From: Hamadaea sp013361475
Lineage (GTDB): Bacteria; Actinomycetota; Actinomycetes; Mycobacteriales; Micromonosporaceae
Length of the DNA stretch: 64,000 nt
NCBI RefSeq assembly: GCF_040654195.1
Contig: NZ_JBFAHM010000010.1
Span: forward strand, 124,001 to 188,000
Direction: 5' to 3'
Shown here: in pieces, positions 33,242-43,745 of the stretch
How the letters are laid out: the number at the start of each line of letters is the position of its first letter
How positions within the stretch are numbered: the first letter of the stretch is position 1
The notes under the pieces: generated by a model
The model's input: only the letters and a program-made list of their open reading frames with translations
Databases searched by the model: none
What the model was told of the DNA's origin: nothing
Program-made: the position numbers and the translations under genes

Positions 33242-36166
33242 ATGCGCGAAAAAGCGCGGCGCGTGTGCAGCACCCTGGCCGCCGGGATACTCGGGGCCGC
33301 CGCACTGGCGGTGGCGGTGATCCCGGCGGGGACGGCCGCTGCGGCTCCGGCCCGGTTCGAGGCGGAGAACGCCCCCGCCGTCTGCGACGGCACGATCGAC
33401 TCGAACTGGACCGGATTCTCCGGAACGGGGTTCTGCAACACCGCGAACGCGGTCGGCGGCTCGGCTACGTGGACGGTCAGTTCGCCGACCGCGGGCACGG
33501 CCACCCTGAGCATCCGGTACGCCAACGGCACCACCACCGACCGTCCGGCGAACGTCCTCGTCAACGGCGCGACGGCGGCGACCAACGTGTCGTTCGCGGG
33601 CACCGGCGCCTGGACGACCTGGGTCACCAAGACCGTCAGCGTCTCCGTCGTCGCGGGCGACAACACGATCAAGCTGGCGGCGACCACGGCCAACGGCGAC
33701 GCCAACCTCGACTACCTGGAGTTCGAGGCGCCGCCCACCTTCACCGACTACCAGGCCGAGGCCGCCGTCATCACGTTGGGCGTCGTCGAGGCCAACCACA
33801 CTGGCTACACCGGCACCGGCTTCGTCAACGGCGACAACGTGGTCGGCTCCGCTGTGGAGTGGACGGTCGGCGTACCGTCAGCCGGGGTCTATCCCGTGAC
33901 GCTGCGGTACTCCAACGGGACCACCGTGGACCGCCCGATGGACGTCAGCGTCAACGGTACCGTGGCCGCCCCCGGCATCAGCTTCCCGAGCACGACGAAC
34001 TGGGACACCTGGGCCGACCGTACGGTCAGCCTGAGCTTGACCGCCGGCACCAACAAGATCAAGGCCGCCGCCACGACGGTCAACGGCGGACCCAACCTCG
34101 ACCGCCTCCGGGTGACCGCACCCGCCGACACGCAGCCGCCGACCGCGCCGGCGAATCTGCGTGTCGTCGGAGAGGTACGTCCGTATGGCGTGGACCTGGC
34201 CTGGGACGCGTCGACCGACAACGTGGGCGTCGCGCAGTACAAGGTCTACAACGGCGGGAACGTCGTCCAGGTGGTCGGCGGCAACATCACGACCGCCACG
34301 CTCGCCCTGACCCCCAACACGACCTACGTCATCACGGTGCTCGCCTACGACGCGGTCGGCAACGCCTCCCAGGCGAGCAACAACGTGCCGATCACCACGC
34401 CGCCCAGCGACGACACCACTCCCCCGAGCCAGCCCAGCGGTGTGCGTACCACTAATGTCGCCGCGACCAGCGTGAGCCTGGCCTGGACCGCGTCGACCGA
34501 CAACATCGGCGTCGCGGGTTATCACGTCTTCAAAGACGGCGTGCAGTTCGCGACGGTGCCGGACCTGACGGCGACCGCCGATTCCCTGACCCCGAGCACG
34601 ACGTACGTGTTCTCGGTCGAGGCTTTCGACGCGAACGGCAACGTGTCGACGCGGAGTGCGGGACTGTCGGTGACGACCACCGCGGGTGGCACCGGAGGCA
34701 CGGGCGGTGACCCGGTCTTCGACCGCAACGTGACCACGGCGATGGACCTGCCGTGGGGCATCGGATTCCTGCCCGACGGCAATGCGCTGGTCGCCGAACG
34801 CGACCGGTTCGAGATCGTGCTGGTGACGCCGGCCGGACAGCGGACGGTCGTCGGCAAGATCACCGAGGCGGTCACGACGACCGGTGAAGGCGGCCTGCTG
34901 GGACTGGCCATCTCCCCGACCTTCGCCACCGACCACTACGTCTACGTCATGCACACCGCGTCGTCGGACAACCGCGTCGTGCGGTTCAAGTACGAGAACG
35001 GTACGATCGGCGCCCGGGAACCGCTGGTGACCGGCATCGCGAAGAACCGCTTCCACAACGGCGGCCGGATCAAGTTCGGGCCGGACGGCTACCTCTACAT
35101 CACCACCGGCGACGCCCAGGACGGGACCAAGGCGCAGAACCTCAGCTCGCTGAACGGCAAGATCCTGCGCGTGACCACGACCGGAGCGGCCGCGCCGGGC
35201 AACCCGTTCGGCACCCGGGTCTACAGCTACGGCCACCGCAACCCCCAGGGCCTGGCGTGGGACTCGGCCGGACGGCTCTGGGAGTCGGAGTTCGGTGACA
35301 GCACGTGGGACGAGCTGAACCTGATCCAGGCGGGCGGCAACTACGGCTGGCCCACCTGCGAAGGCACGTGCAGCACCAGCGGCATGATCAATCCCGTACG
35401 CACCTGGGACGTCGCCTCGGCGTCACCCAGCGGCATCGAGATCGTCAACGACTGGATCTACATGGCGGCCGTCCGAGGTGGACGACTCTGGGTCATGCAC
35501 ATCACCGGGTCCACGACGGACACGCCGCGGGCGTTCTTCAACGGCACCTGGGGCCGGCTGCGTACCGTCGTCAAGACACCCGACGGCGGGCTGTGGCTGA
35601 CGTCCACGAACAACGACAAGGACGGCGGTACGCCGAGCACCCTCGACAACGTCATCGTGCGACTGAAATTCGCGACTCCGCCATTCACGCTGACCAGCAC
35701 GGCCTTCGCGAACAACGGCTCCATCCCGACGAAGTACACCTGCCAGCAGGACGGCGTCTCCGGCAACGACATCTCCCCGCCGATGTCCTGGGGACCGGGC
35801 ACGACCGCCGCCAAGAGCTACGCGATCGTCCTCATCGACACCGCCAACAGCAACAAACACTGGGTGATCTGGGACATCCCGGCGACGCGTACCTTCCTGC
35901 CCGAAGGCCTCGGGCTGGGCTTCACCGTCCCGGGGATCTCCGGTGCCAAACAGAAGGCGATGAGCACCGGAGACAAAGCCCTCCAATACTTCGGCCCGTG
36001 TCCGGGCGGCACCAGCCACCTCTACGAGTTCCGCCTGTACGCCCTGAACGTGACGACGCTGCCCGGAGTGGACTCGTCCTCCTCAGTGGCGACCGTCGAG
36101 ACGGCGATCCTCGCCAACGACCTCGCCACCACCAAACTCGCCGGAAACTCGGCGGCGCACACCTGA
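33242..36166 (+). CDS. secreted PQQ-dependent sugar dehydrogenase with CBM, Fn3 and C-terminal PEBP domain
   Basis: A 974-residue exported protein. Signal peptide to about 35; two CBM6/35-like modules (about 37-158 and 165-292, both starting with an EAE motif); two Fn3 (296-385, 389-475); a soluble glucose/sorbosone dehydrogenase beta-propeller at about 488-808 (GLLGLAISPTF, HNGGRIKFGPDGYLY, GHRNPQGLAWD, WDELNLIQAGGNYGWP); and a phosphatidylethanolamine-binding-protein (YbhB/RKIP-like) domain from about 813 to the end (ISPPMSWGPGT, HWVIWDIP). The dehydrogenase-PEBP fusion is unusual. ATG 33242 is chosen because GGAGGGAG lies 8 nt before it. The sugar oxidised is unknown. Confidence 0.88.
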   Translation: MREKARRVCSTLAAGILGAAALAVAVIPAGTAAAAPARFEAENAPAVCDGTIDSNWTGFSGTGFCNTANAVGGSATWTVSSPTAGTATLSIRYANGTTTDRPANVLVNGATAATNVSFAGTGAWTTWVTKTVSVSVVAGDNTIKLAATTANGDANLDYLEFEAPPTFTDYQAEAAVITLGVVEANHTGYTGTGFVNGDNVVGSAVEWTVGVPSAGVYPVTLRYSNGTTVDRPMDVSVNGTVAAPGISFPSTTNWDTWADRTVSLSLTAGTNKIKAAATTVNGGPNLDRLRVTAPADTQPPTAPANLRVVGEVRPYGVDLAWDASTDNVGVAQYKVYNGGNVVQVVGGNITTATLALTPNTTYVITVLAYDAVGNASQASNNVPITTPPSDDTTPPSQPSGVRTTNVAATSVSLAWTASTDNIGVAGYHVFKDGVQFATVPDLTATADSLTPSTTYVFSVEAFDANGNVSTRSAGLSVTTTAGGTGGTGGDPVFDRNVTTAMDLPWGIGFLPDGNALVAERDRFEIVLVTPAGQRTVVGKITEAVTTTGEGGLLGLAISPTFATDHYVYVMHTASSDNRVVRFKYENGTIGAREPLVTGIAKNRFHNGGRIKFGPDGYLYITTGDAQDGTKAQNLSSLNGKILRVTTTGAAAPGNPFGTRVYSYGHRNPQGLAWDSAGRLWESEFGDSTWDELNLIQAGGNYGWPTCEGTCSTSGMINPVRTWDVASASPSGIEIVNDWIYMAAVRGGRLWVMHITGSTTDTPRAFFNGTWGRLRTVVKTPDGGLWLTSTNNDKDGGTPSTLDNVIVRLKFATPPFTLTSTAFANNGSIPTKYTCQQDGVSGNDISPPMSWGPGTTAAKSYAIVLIDTANSNKHWVIWDIPATRTFLPEGLGLGFTVPGISGAKQKAMSTGDKALQYFGPCPGGTSHLYEFRLYALNVTTLPGVDSSSSVATVETAILANDLATTKLAGNSAAHT

Positions 36167-36179
36167 TCCCCTTCCCCTC

Positions 36180-36251
36180 TGATCATTGCGTCAGCCATGC
36201 TGTTTCAACCGGCAAAATGTCCGTTGTTACAGCATGGCTGGCGCAATGATC
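36180..36251 (+). repeat. family A hairpin repeat, copy 4
   Basis: A stem of about 24 bp with one U-G wobble on the plus strand. Its loop is the most diverged (CAACCGGCAAAATGTCCGTT). It starts 14 bp after the stop of the PQQ dehydrogenase gene. Confidence 0.88.
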
Positions 36252-36327
36252 TTCGCTGACAGCGGCCAAGGTCCGGGAATGCGCCACGAGCCGGTAGCGG
36301 CCGCCCGGGTGAAGTAGCGTCGAGATC

Positions 36328-36756
36328 GTGGCAGACGAGACCTTCCGCTCGATCGAGATCGAGCGCACCAGCGTGGGCAAGTACACCGCTCGCAACGTCC
36401 GAGGCGGCGAGATCAGCTTCGGCCACGGCGGCGACGACCCCAACTTCACCCCAGTCGAGCTGCTGCTCACCGCCATCGCCGGCTGCACGGCGATCGACGT
36501 CGACCTCGTCGTCAGCCGCCGCGGCGAGCCCGTCGAATTCCGCGTACGCGGAACCGGAGACAAGATCCGCGACGAGACCGGCGGCAACCGCATGACCAAC
36601 CTCGCCGTCGAGTTCACGGTGCGCTTCCCCGACGGCCCCGAAGGCGACGCCGCCCGGGAAATGCTCCCGCGCCTGGTCAAGATGTCCCACGACCGGCTCT
36701 GCACGGTCTCGCGCACCGTCGAACTGGGCTCTGAAGTCACCACGACGATCTCCTGA
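36328..36756 (+). CDS. OsmC family peroxiredoxin-like protein
   Basis: 142 residues. The two OsmC/Ohr cysteines are present: C53 in AIAGCTAIDV and C125 in HDRLCTVSRT, so reduction of organic hydroperoxides is likely. GTG start; TAGCGT ends 7 nt before it and there is no Shine-Dalgarno, suggesting a leaderless transcript. It stands alone between the hairpin repeat and the VOC gene. Confidence 0.88.
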   Translation: MADETFRSIEIERTSVGKYTARNVRGGEISFGHGGDDPNFTPVELLLTAIAGCTAIDVDLVVSRRGEPVEFRVRGTGDKIRDETGGNRMTNLAVEFTVRFPDGPEGDAAREMLPRLVKMSHDRLCTVSRTVELGSEVTTTIS

Positions 36757-36850
36757 CAAATTTTTCGCCGGGTTGTCGTATCCCCCCGCATTCGTTCGAC
36801 GCATGGGTGTAAAGCGCACTTCACCGCGTAACTCGCTTGAGGAGAAGACG

Positions 36851-37333
36851 ATGACGCAGAAGATCACTCCGATGCTCTGGTTCGACAACGAGGCCGAGGA
36901 GGCGGCCGAGTTCTACGTCGGCCTGTTCCCGGACGCCCGCATCCTGGAGGTCTCCCGGTACGGCGAAGGCATGCCCAAGCCGGCGGGCACCGCACTGGTG
37001 GTCAACTTCGAGATCGCCGGGCAGCGCTACCAGGCGCTCAACGGCGGCCCCGACTTCAAGTTCACCGAAGCCGTCTCGTTCGTCGTCGACTGCGCCGACC
37101 AGAAGGAAGTCGACTACTACTGGGACGCCATGACCGCCGACGGCGGCGAGGAAAGCCAGTGCGGCTGGCTCAAAGACAAGTACGGCGTCTCCTGGCAGAT
37201 CATTCCGCAGCAGCTCAGCAGCCTCATCGGCGGTGCCGACCCGGCGGCGGCACAGCGTGCGACCCAGGCGATGTTCGGCATGCGGAAGCTGGACATCCAG
37301 GGGCTGCAGGACGCCTACGACGGCAAGCCCTGA
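36851..37333 (+). CDS. VOC superfamily protein (PhnB-like)
   Basis: A 160-residue protein of two beta-alpha-beta-beta-beta units (TPMLWFDNEAEEAAEFYVGL at the start, FKFTEAVSFVVDCADQKEVD in the middle). It belongs to the PhnB/'3-demethylubiquinone methyltransferase'-annotated group, whose real function is mostly unknown. The C-terminal KYGVSWQIIPQQL is typical. ATG 36851 has GAGGAG 7 nt upstream. Confidence 0.87.
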   Translation: MTQKITPMLWFDNEAEEAAEFYVGLFPDARILEVSRYGEGMPKPAGTALVVNFEIAGQRYQALNGGPDFKFTEAVSFVVDCADQKEVDYYWDAMTADGGEESQCGWLKDKYGVSWQIIPQQLSSLIGGADPAAAQRATQAMFGMRKLDIQGLQDAYDGKP

Positions 37334-37372
37334 GCCTCGTTCGGTACGCAGTGGCGCCCGGCTCCGCCGGTG

Positions 37373-37490
37373 TGGTGACGCGAGGCGGTGACGTCGGCGA
37401 GGTAGGCGGCCGCACCGGTGGTCAGGTACAGCTCCGCCGCCGCCCAGTAGAACTTGTCGCTGACGTCGTTGTCGCTGTAGGAGCCACCAC
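37373..37490 (-). pseudogene. fragment of a GH9 endoglucanase at the scaffold gap
   Basis: Read on the minus strand from the N-run, the frame gives GGSYSDNDVSDKFYWAAAEL then YLTTGAAAYLADVTAS. This is the conserved C-terminal-half block of family 9 cellulases (DNDVSDEFYWAAAELY, with Asp/Glu near the active site). The homology stops abruptly near 37373, where the frame runs on into unrelated sequence. It is either a real truncated gene or the product of a scaffold mis-join. Confidence 0.65.
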
Positions 37491-37608
37491 NNNNNNNNNN
37501 CGCGGGGGGCTGCCGCCCGCCCCCGCCGCCCCCCCCGCCGCTCGTGGCGCGCGGCGGGGCCCCCCGCCCCCCCCGCCCGCCACTCGCACTTCGGCGAGGT
37601 GAGAGATG
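37491..37608. other. assembly gap (10 N) and low-complexity flank
   Basis: 37491-37500 are N. The following ~100 bp consist of long C and G runs unlike any neighbouring sequence and are likely unreliable. No gene can be supported between 37334 and 37608 apart from the GH9 fragment. Confidence 0.9.
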
Positions 37609-37680
37609 TGGGCACGGCTGGGTTCGAACCAGCGACCCTCCGCTTGTAAGGCGGATGCTCTTCCGCTGAGCTACGCGCCC
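37609..37680 (-). tRNA. tRNA-Val (anticodon UAC)
   Basis: A 72-nt cloverleaf on the minus strand. Acceptor stem GGGCGCG pairs with CGTGCCC (one G-U) with discriminator A. The D arm is GCTCAGCGGAAGAGC. The anticodon stem TCCGC/GCGGA carries loop CTTACAA, giving anticodon UAC. The T arm GCTGGTTCGAACCCAGC has the invariant TTCGA. CCA is not encoded. Confidence 0.95.
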
Positions 37681-37770
37681 GTCCGCAGGCGCGCTGGCCC
37701 GGGGAACCTGGGAAGTCTACCCGATCGGCGTGATCTTGCGCGAACGCCATTCGCGCCGCCGGACGGGTTG

Positions 37771-37840
37771 CGTTGATCCACATCCCGATGCGTGTCGCTG
37801 GAGAGCCCGAATACGACACGAACCGGGATGTGGATCAACG
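37771..37840. repeat. 70-bp interrupted palindrome
   Basis: Arms CGTTGATCCACATCCCG (37771-37787) and CGGGATGTGGATCAACG (37824-37840), with an inner pair GTGTCG/CGACAC. It lies between the tRNA and the family B hairpin. Its role is unknown. Confidence 0.7.
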
Positions 37841-37850
37841 CTCGTCCGGA

Positions 37851-37909
37851 CAGGATCAGGGTTCTCGGTCGAATCTTGTCCCAAGATTCGACCGAGAACC
37901 CTGATCCTG
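37851..37909. terminator. family B hairpin, copy 1 (perfect)
   Basis: Two perfect 28-bp arms (37851-37878 and 37882-37909) around a 3-nt loop; the inner part reads GGTCGAATCTTG. It lies 33 bp after the stop of the AhpE gene and probably terminates it. Related copies are at 50191 and 61760. Confidence 0.8.
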
Positions 37910-37941
37910 CGGGGGAAGCTGAGCGGGGAAACGGGCATGGG

Positions 37942-38403
37942 CTAGAGGGCGGCGAGCGCCTTGAGCCACTCCTCCGGGTCCCGGGCGTCGCCGGGTTCGT
38001 TCACGGCGGCGTATCGGATGATGCCGTCGACGTCGACGACGAAGGTGCCGCGGTTGGCGTACCCCTTGTCGGCGTTGAACACCCCGTACGCCTGGGCCAC
38101 CGCACCGTGTGGCCAGAAGTCGGCCAGCAGGGGGAATTCGTAGCCTTGGTCGATGGCCCAGGTTTTGTGGGCGTACGCGGAGTCGACGCTGACGGTGAGG
38201 ACTTCGGCGAGGTCGGTGAAGTCGGCGAGGTTGTCCCGGAGGACGCCGAGTTCGCCTTGGCAGGTGCCGCTGAAGGCGAGCGGGTAGAAGACCAGCAGGA
38301 CGTTGCGGCGACCCCGGAACGCGGAAAGCCGAACTTCCTGGTTGTTCTGGTCTTTCAGGATGAAATCGGGCGCGACTGAGCCCACGTCCAGCGAACCCGC
38401 CAT
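37942..38403 (-). CDS. ahpE: peroxiredoxin (AhpE type)
   Basis: A 153-residue one-cysteine peroxiredoxin. The peroxidatic cysteine is C48 in FYPLAFSGTCQGEL, the AhpE form of the PxxxTxxC motif. No resolving cysteine is visible. It reduces peroxides in the cytoplasm with an external thiol donor. GAGGAG lies before the ATG. It follows the DUF3052 gene at 42 bp. Confidence 0.92.
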   Translation of the reverse strand: MAGSLDVGSVAPDFILKDQNNQEVRLSAFRGRRNVLLVFYPLAFSGTCQGELGVLRDNLADFTDLAEVLTVSVDSAYAHKTWAIDQGYEFPLLADFWPHGAVAQAYGVFNADKGYANRGTFVVDVDGIIRYAAVNEPGDARDPEEWLKALAAL

Positions 38404-38445
38404 GGCAACTCCTCACAAGGCAGGGAAACCCACAGGAAGAAAGAC

Positions 38446-38883
38446 CTAACGCTTCGAGCGCGCCGCCTTCGGCGCGACCAGACGGGCGGCGGCCCAGTCC
38501 TTGCCCGCGCTCAGCGTCGTGGTCTGCGCGAGTCCGGCGGTCGGCGCGGACTCACTGATGTCGCTGGGCTCGACGTGACCCTCCCGGCCGGCCTTGGGCG
38601 TCAGCAACCAGACCACCCCGTTGTCGGCCAGCGGAGTCAGGGCGTCGACCAGCAGGTCGACCAGATCCCCGTCGCCGTCGCGGTACCACAGCAGCACCGC
38701 GTCGACCACCTCGTCGGTGTCCTCGTCGACCAGCTCCCCGCAGCGGTCAATCAGCGCGTCACGGAGATCGTGGTCGACGTCTTCGTCGTATCCCATCTCC
38801 ATGACCACCATGTCCGGCTCCACACCGAACCGGTCCGCCAGGCTGCGTACGCCATCGGCGGCCTGACCAGCGGTCGCGCTCAC
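38446..38883 (-). CDS. DUF3052 family protein
   Basis: A 145-residue acidic protein (VSATAGQAADGVRSLADRFG, VVMEMGYDEDVDHDLRDALI, VWLLTPKAGREGHVEPSDIS). DUF3052 proteins occur throughout actinomycetes, usually next to aceE; here aceE is about 15 kb away. Function unknown. GTG 38883 is chosen because GGGAGG is 9 nt upstream; the longer frame to 38943 has no support. Confidence 0.87.
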   Translation of the reverse strand: MSATAGQAADGVRSLADRFGVEPDMVVMEMGYDEDVDHDLRDALIDRCGELVDEDTDEVVDAVLLWYRDGDGDLVDLLVDALTPLADNGVVWLLTPKAGREGHVEPSDISESAPTAGLAQTTTLSAGKDWAAARLVAPKAARSKR

Positions 38884-39013
38884 GTTAGAGTGCCTCCCTT
38901 TCGACTTCGCCGCGTCAGCTAGACGGGGCCGACCGGCACACACCGGTCAACGGGTAGTTCACACAGTTCTAGCCCCTTGCGCAAGTGGCGCACCGATCGG
39001 GGCGGGGACAAAC

Positions 39014-41317
<2,304 letters not shown>

Positions 41318-41373
41318 CGCGCACCGATGCGACATCAGCCAGTCACCGGACTGCCGAGGCATACGATCGGAAC

Positions 41374-42783
41374 GTGCGGAGTATCGAGCAGACCGGCCGA
41401 ACGCCCATTACCCGAGCCGATGTCGGCTTCCGCTCGGACCGCGGCCCGCTGCTCATCTCCCTGATGCTGTCCATCGGCCTGGTGGCGATCGACTCGACCG
41501 TCATCGCCACCGCCGTCCCCTCGGTGGTCGCGAGCCTCGGCGGCTTCCACCAGTTCCCCTGGCTCTTCTCGGTCTACCTGCTCGCGCAGGCCGTCACCGT
41601 GCCCATCTACGGCAAGCTCGCCGACCTGTTCGGCCGGAAACCGATGATGCTGCTGGGCATCGGGTTCTTCCTGGCCGGCTCCATCCTGTGCGGCCTCGCC
41701 TGGTCCATGGTCGCCCTGATCGTCTTCCGCGCGGTGCAAGGGCTGGGCGCCGGCGCCATCCAGCCGATGAGCATGACCATCGTCGGCGACGTCTACACGA
41801 CCGCCGAACGAGGCAAGGTCCAGGGCTACATCGCCAGCGTGTGGGCCGTCTCCTCGGTGGTCGGCCCGACGCTCGGCGGCGTCTTCTCGCAGTTCGCCGA
41901 CTGGCGGTGGATCTTCTTCATCAACATCCCGCTCTGTCTGCTCGCCGCGGCCATGCTCCTGCGCAATCTCCGCGAAGACGTGGTACGCCGGAAGCCCGTC
42001 CTGGACTACCGGGGCGCGGTCCTGCTCACGTCCGGCGTGACGCTGCTGATCCTCGGGCTGCTCGAAGGCGGGGAGGCGTGGCCCTGGGCGTCGTGGGCCG
42101 GGATCGGCGTACCGGTGGCCGGGCTGGCGCTGCTCGTCGGCTTCGTGCTCGTGGAACGCCGGGCGGCCGAACCGGTGGTGCCGTTGTGGGTCTTCCGGCG
42201 GCGGATTCTGCTCACCAGCAGCCTCGTCTCGGCCGGCGTCGGAATCGTCCTCTTCGGACTGACCTCCTACGTGCCGACCTATGTGCAGGGCGTCCTGGGG
42301 ACCGGTCCGCTCGTCGCCGGCTTCGCCCTGGCCACGTTCACCCTCGGCTGGCCGCTCGCAGCGTCGCAGTCGGGGCGGGCGTATATGCGGTTCGGGTTCC
42401 GCACCACGGCGATCATCGGAAGCTCGGTGGCGATCACCGGCTGCCTGCTGACCACCCTCCTGGGTACGCACACCCCGGTGTGGGTGGTGGGCGCGGTGTG
42501 CTTCGTCGTCGGCCTCGGCATGGGCTGGACGGCCGCCCCCACCCTCATCGCCGCGCAGACGACCGTCGGCTGGTCGGAACGCGGGGTGGTGACCGCGGCC
42601 AACTTGTTCTCCCGCTCGGTCGGCGGCGCGGTCGGCGTCGCCTTGTTCGGCGCGGTCGCCAACTTCGCGCTGCCCGACCTGGCCGCAGCGTCCAGCCACG
42701 TCTTCCTGTCGATCGCAGTCGTCGCGATCCTCATGGGGGCTGCGGTGGTGGCGATGCCGCGTACGCCGGTCACGGCTCAGTAG
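41374..42783 (+). CDS. MFS transporter, DHA2 (EmrB/QacA) drug exporter type
   Basis: A 469-residue integral membrane protein with about 13-14 hydrophobic segments. Motif A is GKLADLFGRKPMML and motif C lies around SVVGPTLGGVFSQ. A proton-driven exporter of small molecules; substrate unknown. GTG start with TACGAT ending 6 nt upstream and no Shine-Dalgarno. It is divergent from the E1 gene, with only 56 bp between the starts. Confidence 0.9.
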   Translation: MRSIEQTGRTPITRADVGFRSDRGPLLISLMLSIGLVAIDSTVIATAVPSVVASLGGFHQFPWLFSVYLLAQAVTVPIYGKLADLFGRKPMMLLGIGFFLAGSILCGLAWSMVALIVFRAVQGLGAGAIQPMSMTIVGDVYTTAERGKVQGYIASVWAVSSVVGPTLGGVFSQFADWRWIFFINIPLCLLAAAMLLRNLREDVVRRKPVLDYRGAVLLTSGVTLLILGLLEGGEAWPWASWAGIGVPVAGLALLVGFVLVERRAAEPVVPLWVFRRRILLTSSLVSAGVGIVLFGLTSYVPTYVQGVLGTGPLVAGFALATFTLGWPLAASQSGRAYMRFGFRTTAIIGSSVAITGCLLTTLLGTHTPVWVVGAVCFVVGLGMGWTAAPTLIAAQTTVGWSERGVVTAANLFSRSVGGAVGVALFGAVANFALPDLAAASSHVFLSIAVVAILMGAAVVAMPRTPVTAQ

Positions 42784-42848
42784 CGCGGCGTCGAGGCGCG
42801 ACGCGCGGCACGCCGGTATTCTGGCGATTTGCCGGATTTGGCGCAAAA

Positions 42849-43715
42849 ATGGAAATCGTGAAGCGCTGGAGCCTGCTCGCCTGCACCCTCCTCCTCATCG
42901 GACTCGGCAGTCCGGAGCCCGCCCTCGCAGCGGACGCCGTTCTGGTGGGAGCGGGCGACATCGCCGCCTGCGGCAGCGGCTCGGCGCGTACGGCGAAGCT
43001 GCTGGACGACATCCCGGGCACGGTGTTCACCCTCGGCGACAACGTCTACCCGGACGGCAGCGCCCGCAACTTCGACCGCTGCTACGACCCGACCTGGGGC
43101 CGCCACCGCGACCGGACCCGGCCGACCGTCGGCAACCACGACTACCGCACCGATGGCGCCGGGCCGTACTTCGCGTACTTCGGCAAGAGCGCGGGCGAAC
43201 CCGACCTGGGGTACTACTCCTACGACCTCGGTAGGTGGCACGTGGTCGTGATCAACTCGAACTGCGACCAGGTCGACTGCGACAAGCAACTGCGGTGGCT
43301 GGACGCCGACCTGACCGCGTCCAAGGCCACATGCACCGTCTCGATGTGGCACCACCCGCTGTTCACCTCCGGCCTCGATCACCGGCCGGCGAAGTGGATG
43401 AGCCCGTTCTTCCAGACCCTGTACGCCCACGGCGTCGAACTGAACCTGAGCGGCCACAACCACAACTACGAGCGGTTCCAGCCGCTCGACGGGGACGGCC
43501 ACTCCGACCTCGACCGGGGTGTGCTGCCGATCGTGGTCGGCACCGGCGGTGCGTCGCACTACGGCTTCGACCGCGTACGCCCCCACTCGGTCGTGCGGAA
43601 CGACGACACCTACGGCGTGCTCAAGCTGAGCCTGCGCGCCGACTCGTACGCGTACCAGTTCGTGCCGGTGGCCGGGAAGTCGTTCACCGACTCCGGCTCC
43701 GGAACATGCCACTGA
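42849..43715 (+). CDS. secreted metallophosphoesterase (purple acid phosphatase-like)
   Basis: A 288-residue exported phosphatase. Signal peptide to about residue 27 (ALAADA). Metal-binding motifs in order: GD at 36-37 (GDIAAC), GDN at 63-65 (GDNVYPDG), GNHD at 95-98, H in MWHHPLF and GHNHNYER. Several cysteines (C41, C78 and others) may form disulphides. ATG 42849 is listed; GTG 42858 is possible. TATTCT near 42819 may be its -10. Confidence 0.88.
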   Translation: MEIVKRWSLLACTLLLIGLGSPEPALAADAVLVGAGDIAACGSGSARTAKLLDDIPGTVFTLGDNVYPDGSARNFDRCYDPTWGRHRDRTRPTVGNHDYRTDGAGPYFAYFGKSAGEPDLGYYSYDLGRWHVVVINSNCDQVDCDKQLRWLDADLTASKATCTVSMWHHPLFTSGLDHRPAKWMSPFFQTLYAHGVELNLSGHNHNYERFQPLDGDGHSDLDRGVLPIVVGTGGASHYGFDRVRPHSVVRNDDTYGVLKLSLRADSYAYQFVPVAGKSFTDSGSGTCH

Positions 43716-43745
43716 GGGTGTTCGGAGGCGGCTACAGTGCACGGG

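Noticed and set aside
36180..36251. Family A repeats as tRNA or riboswitch
   Set aside because: A single long stem with a simple loop; no cloverleaf, no aptamer core, and two copies lie after, not before, genes.
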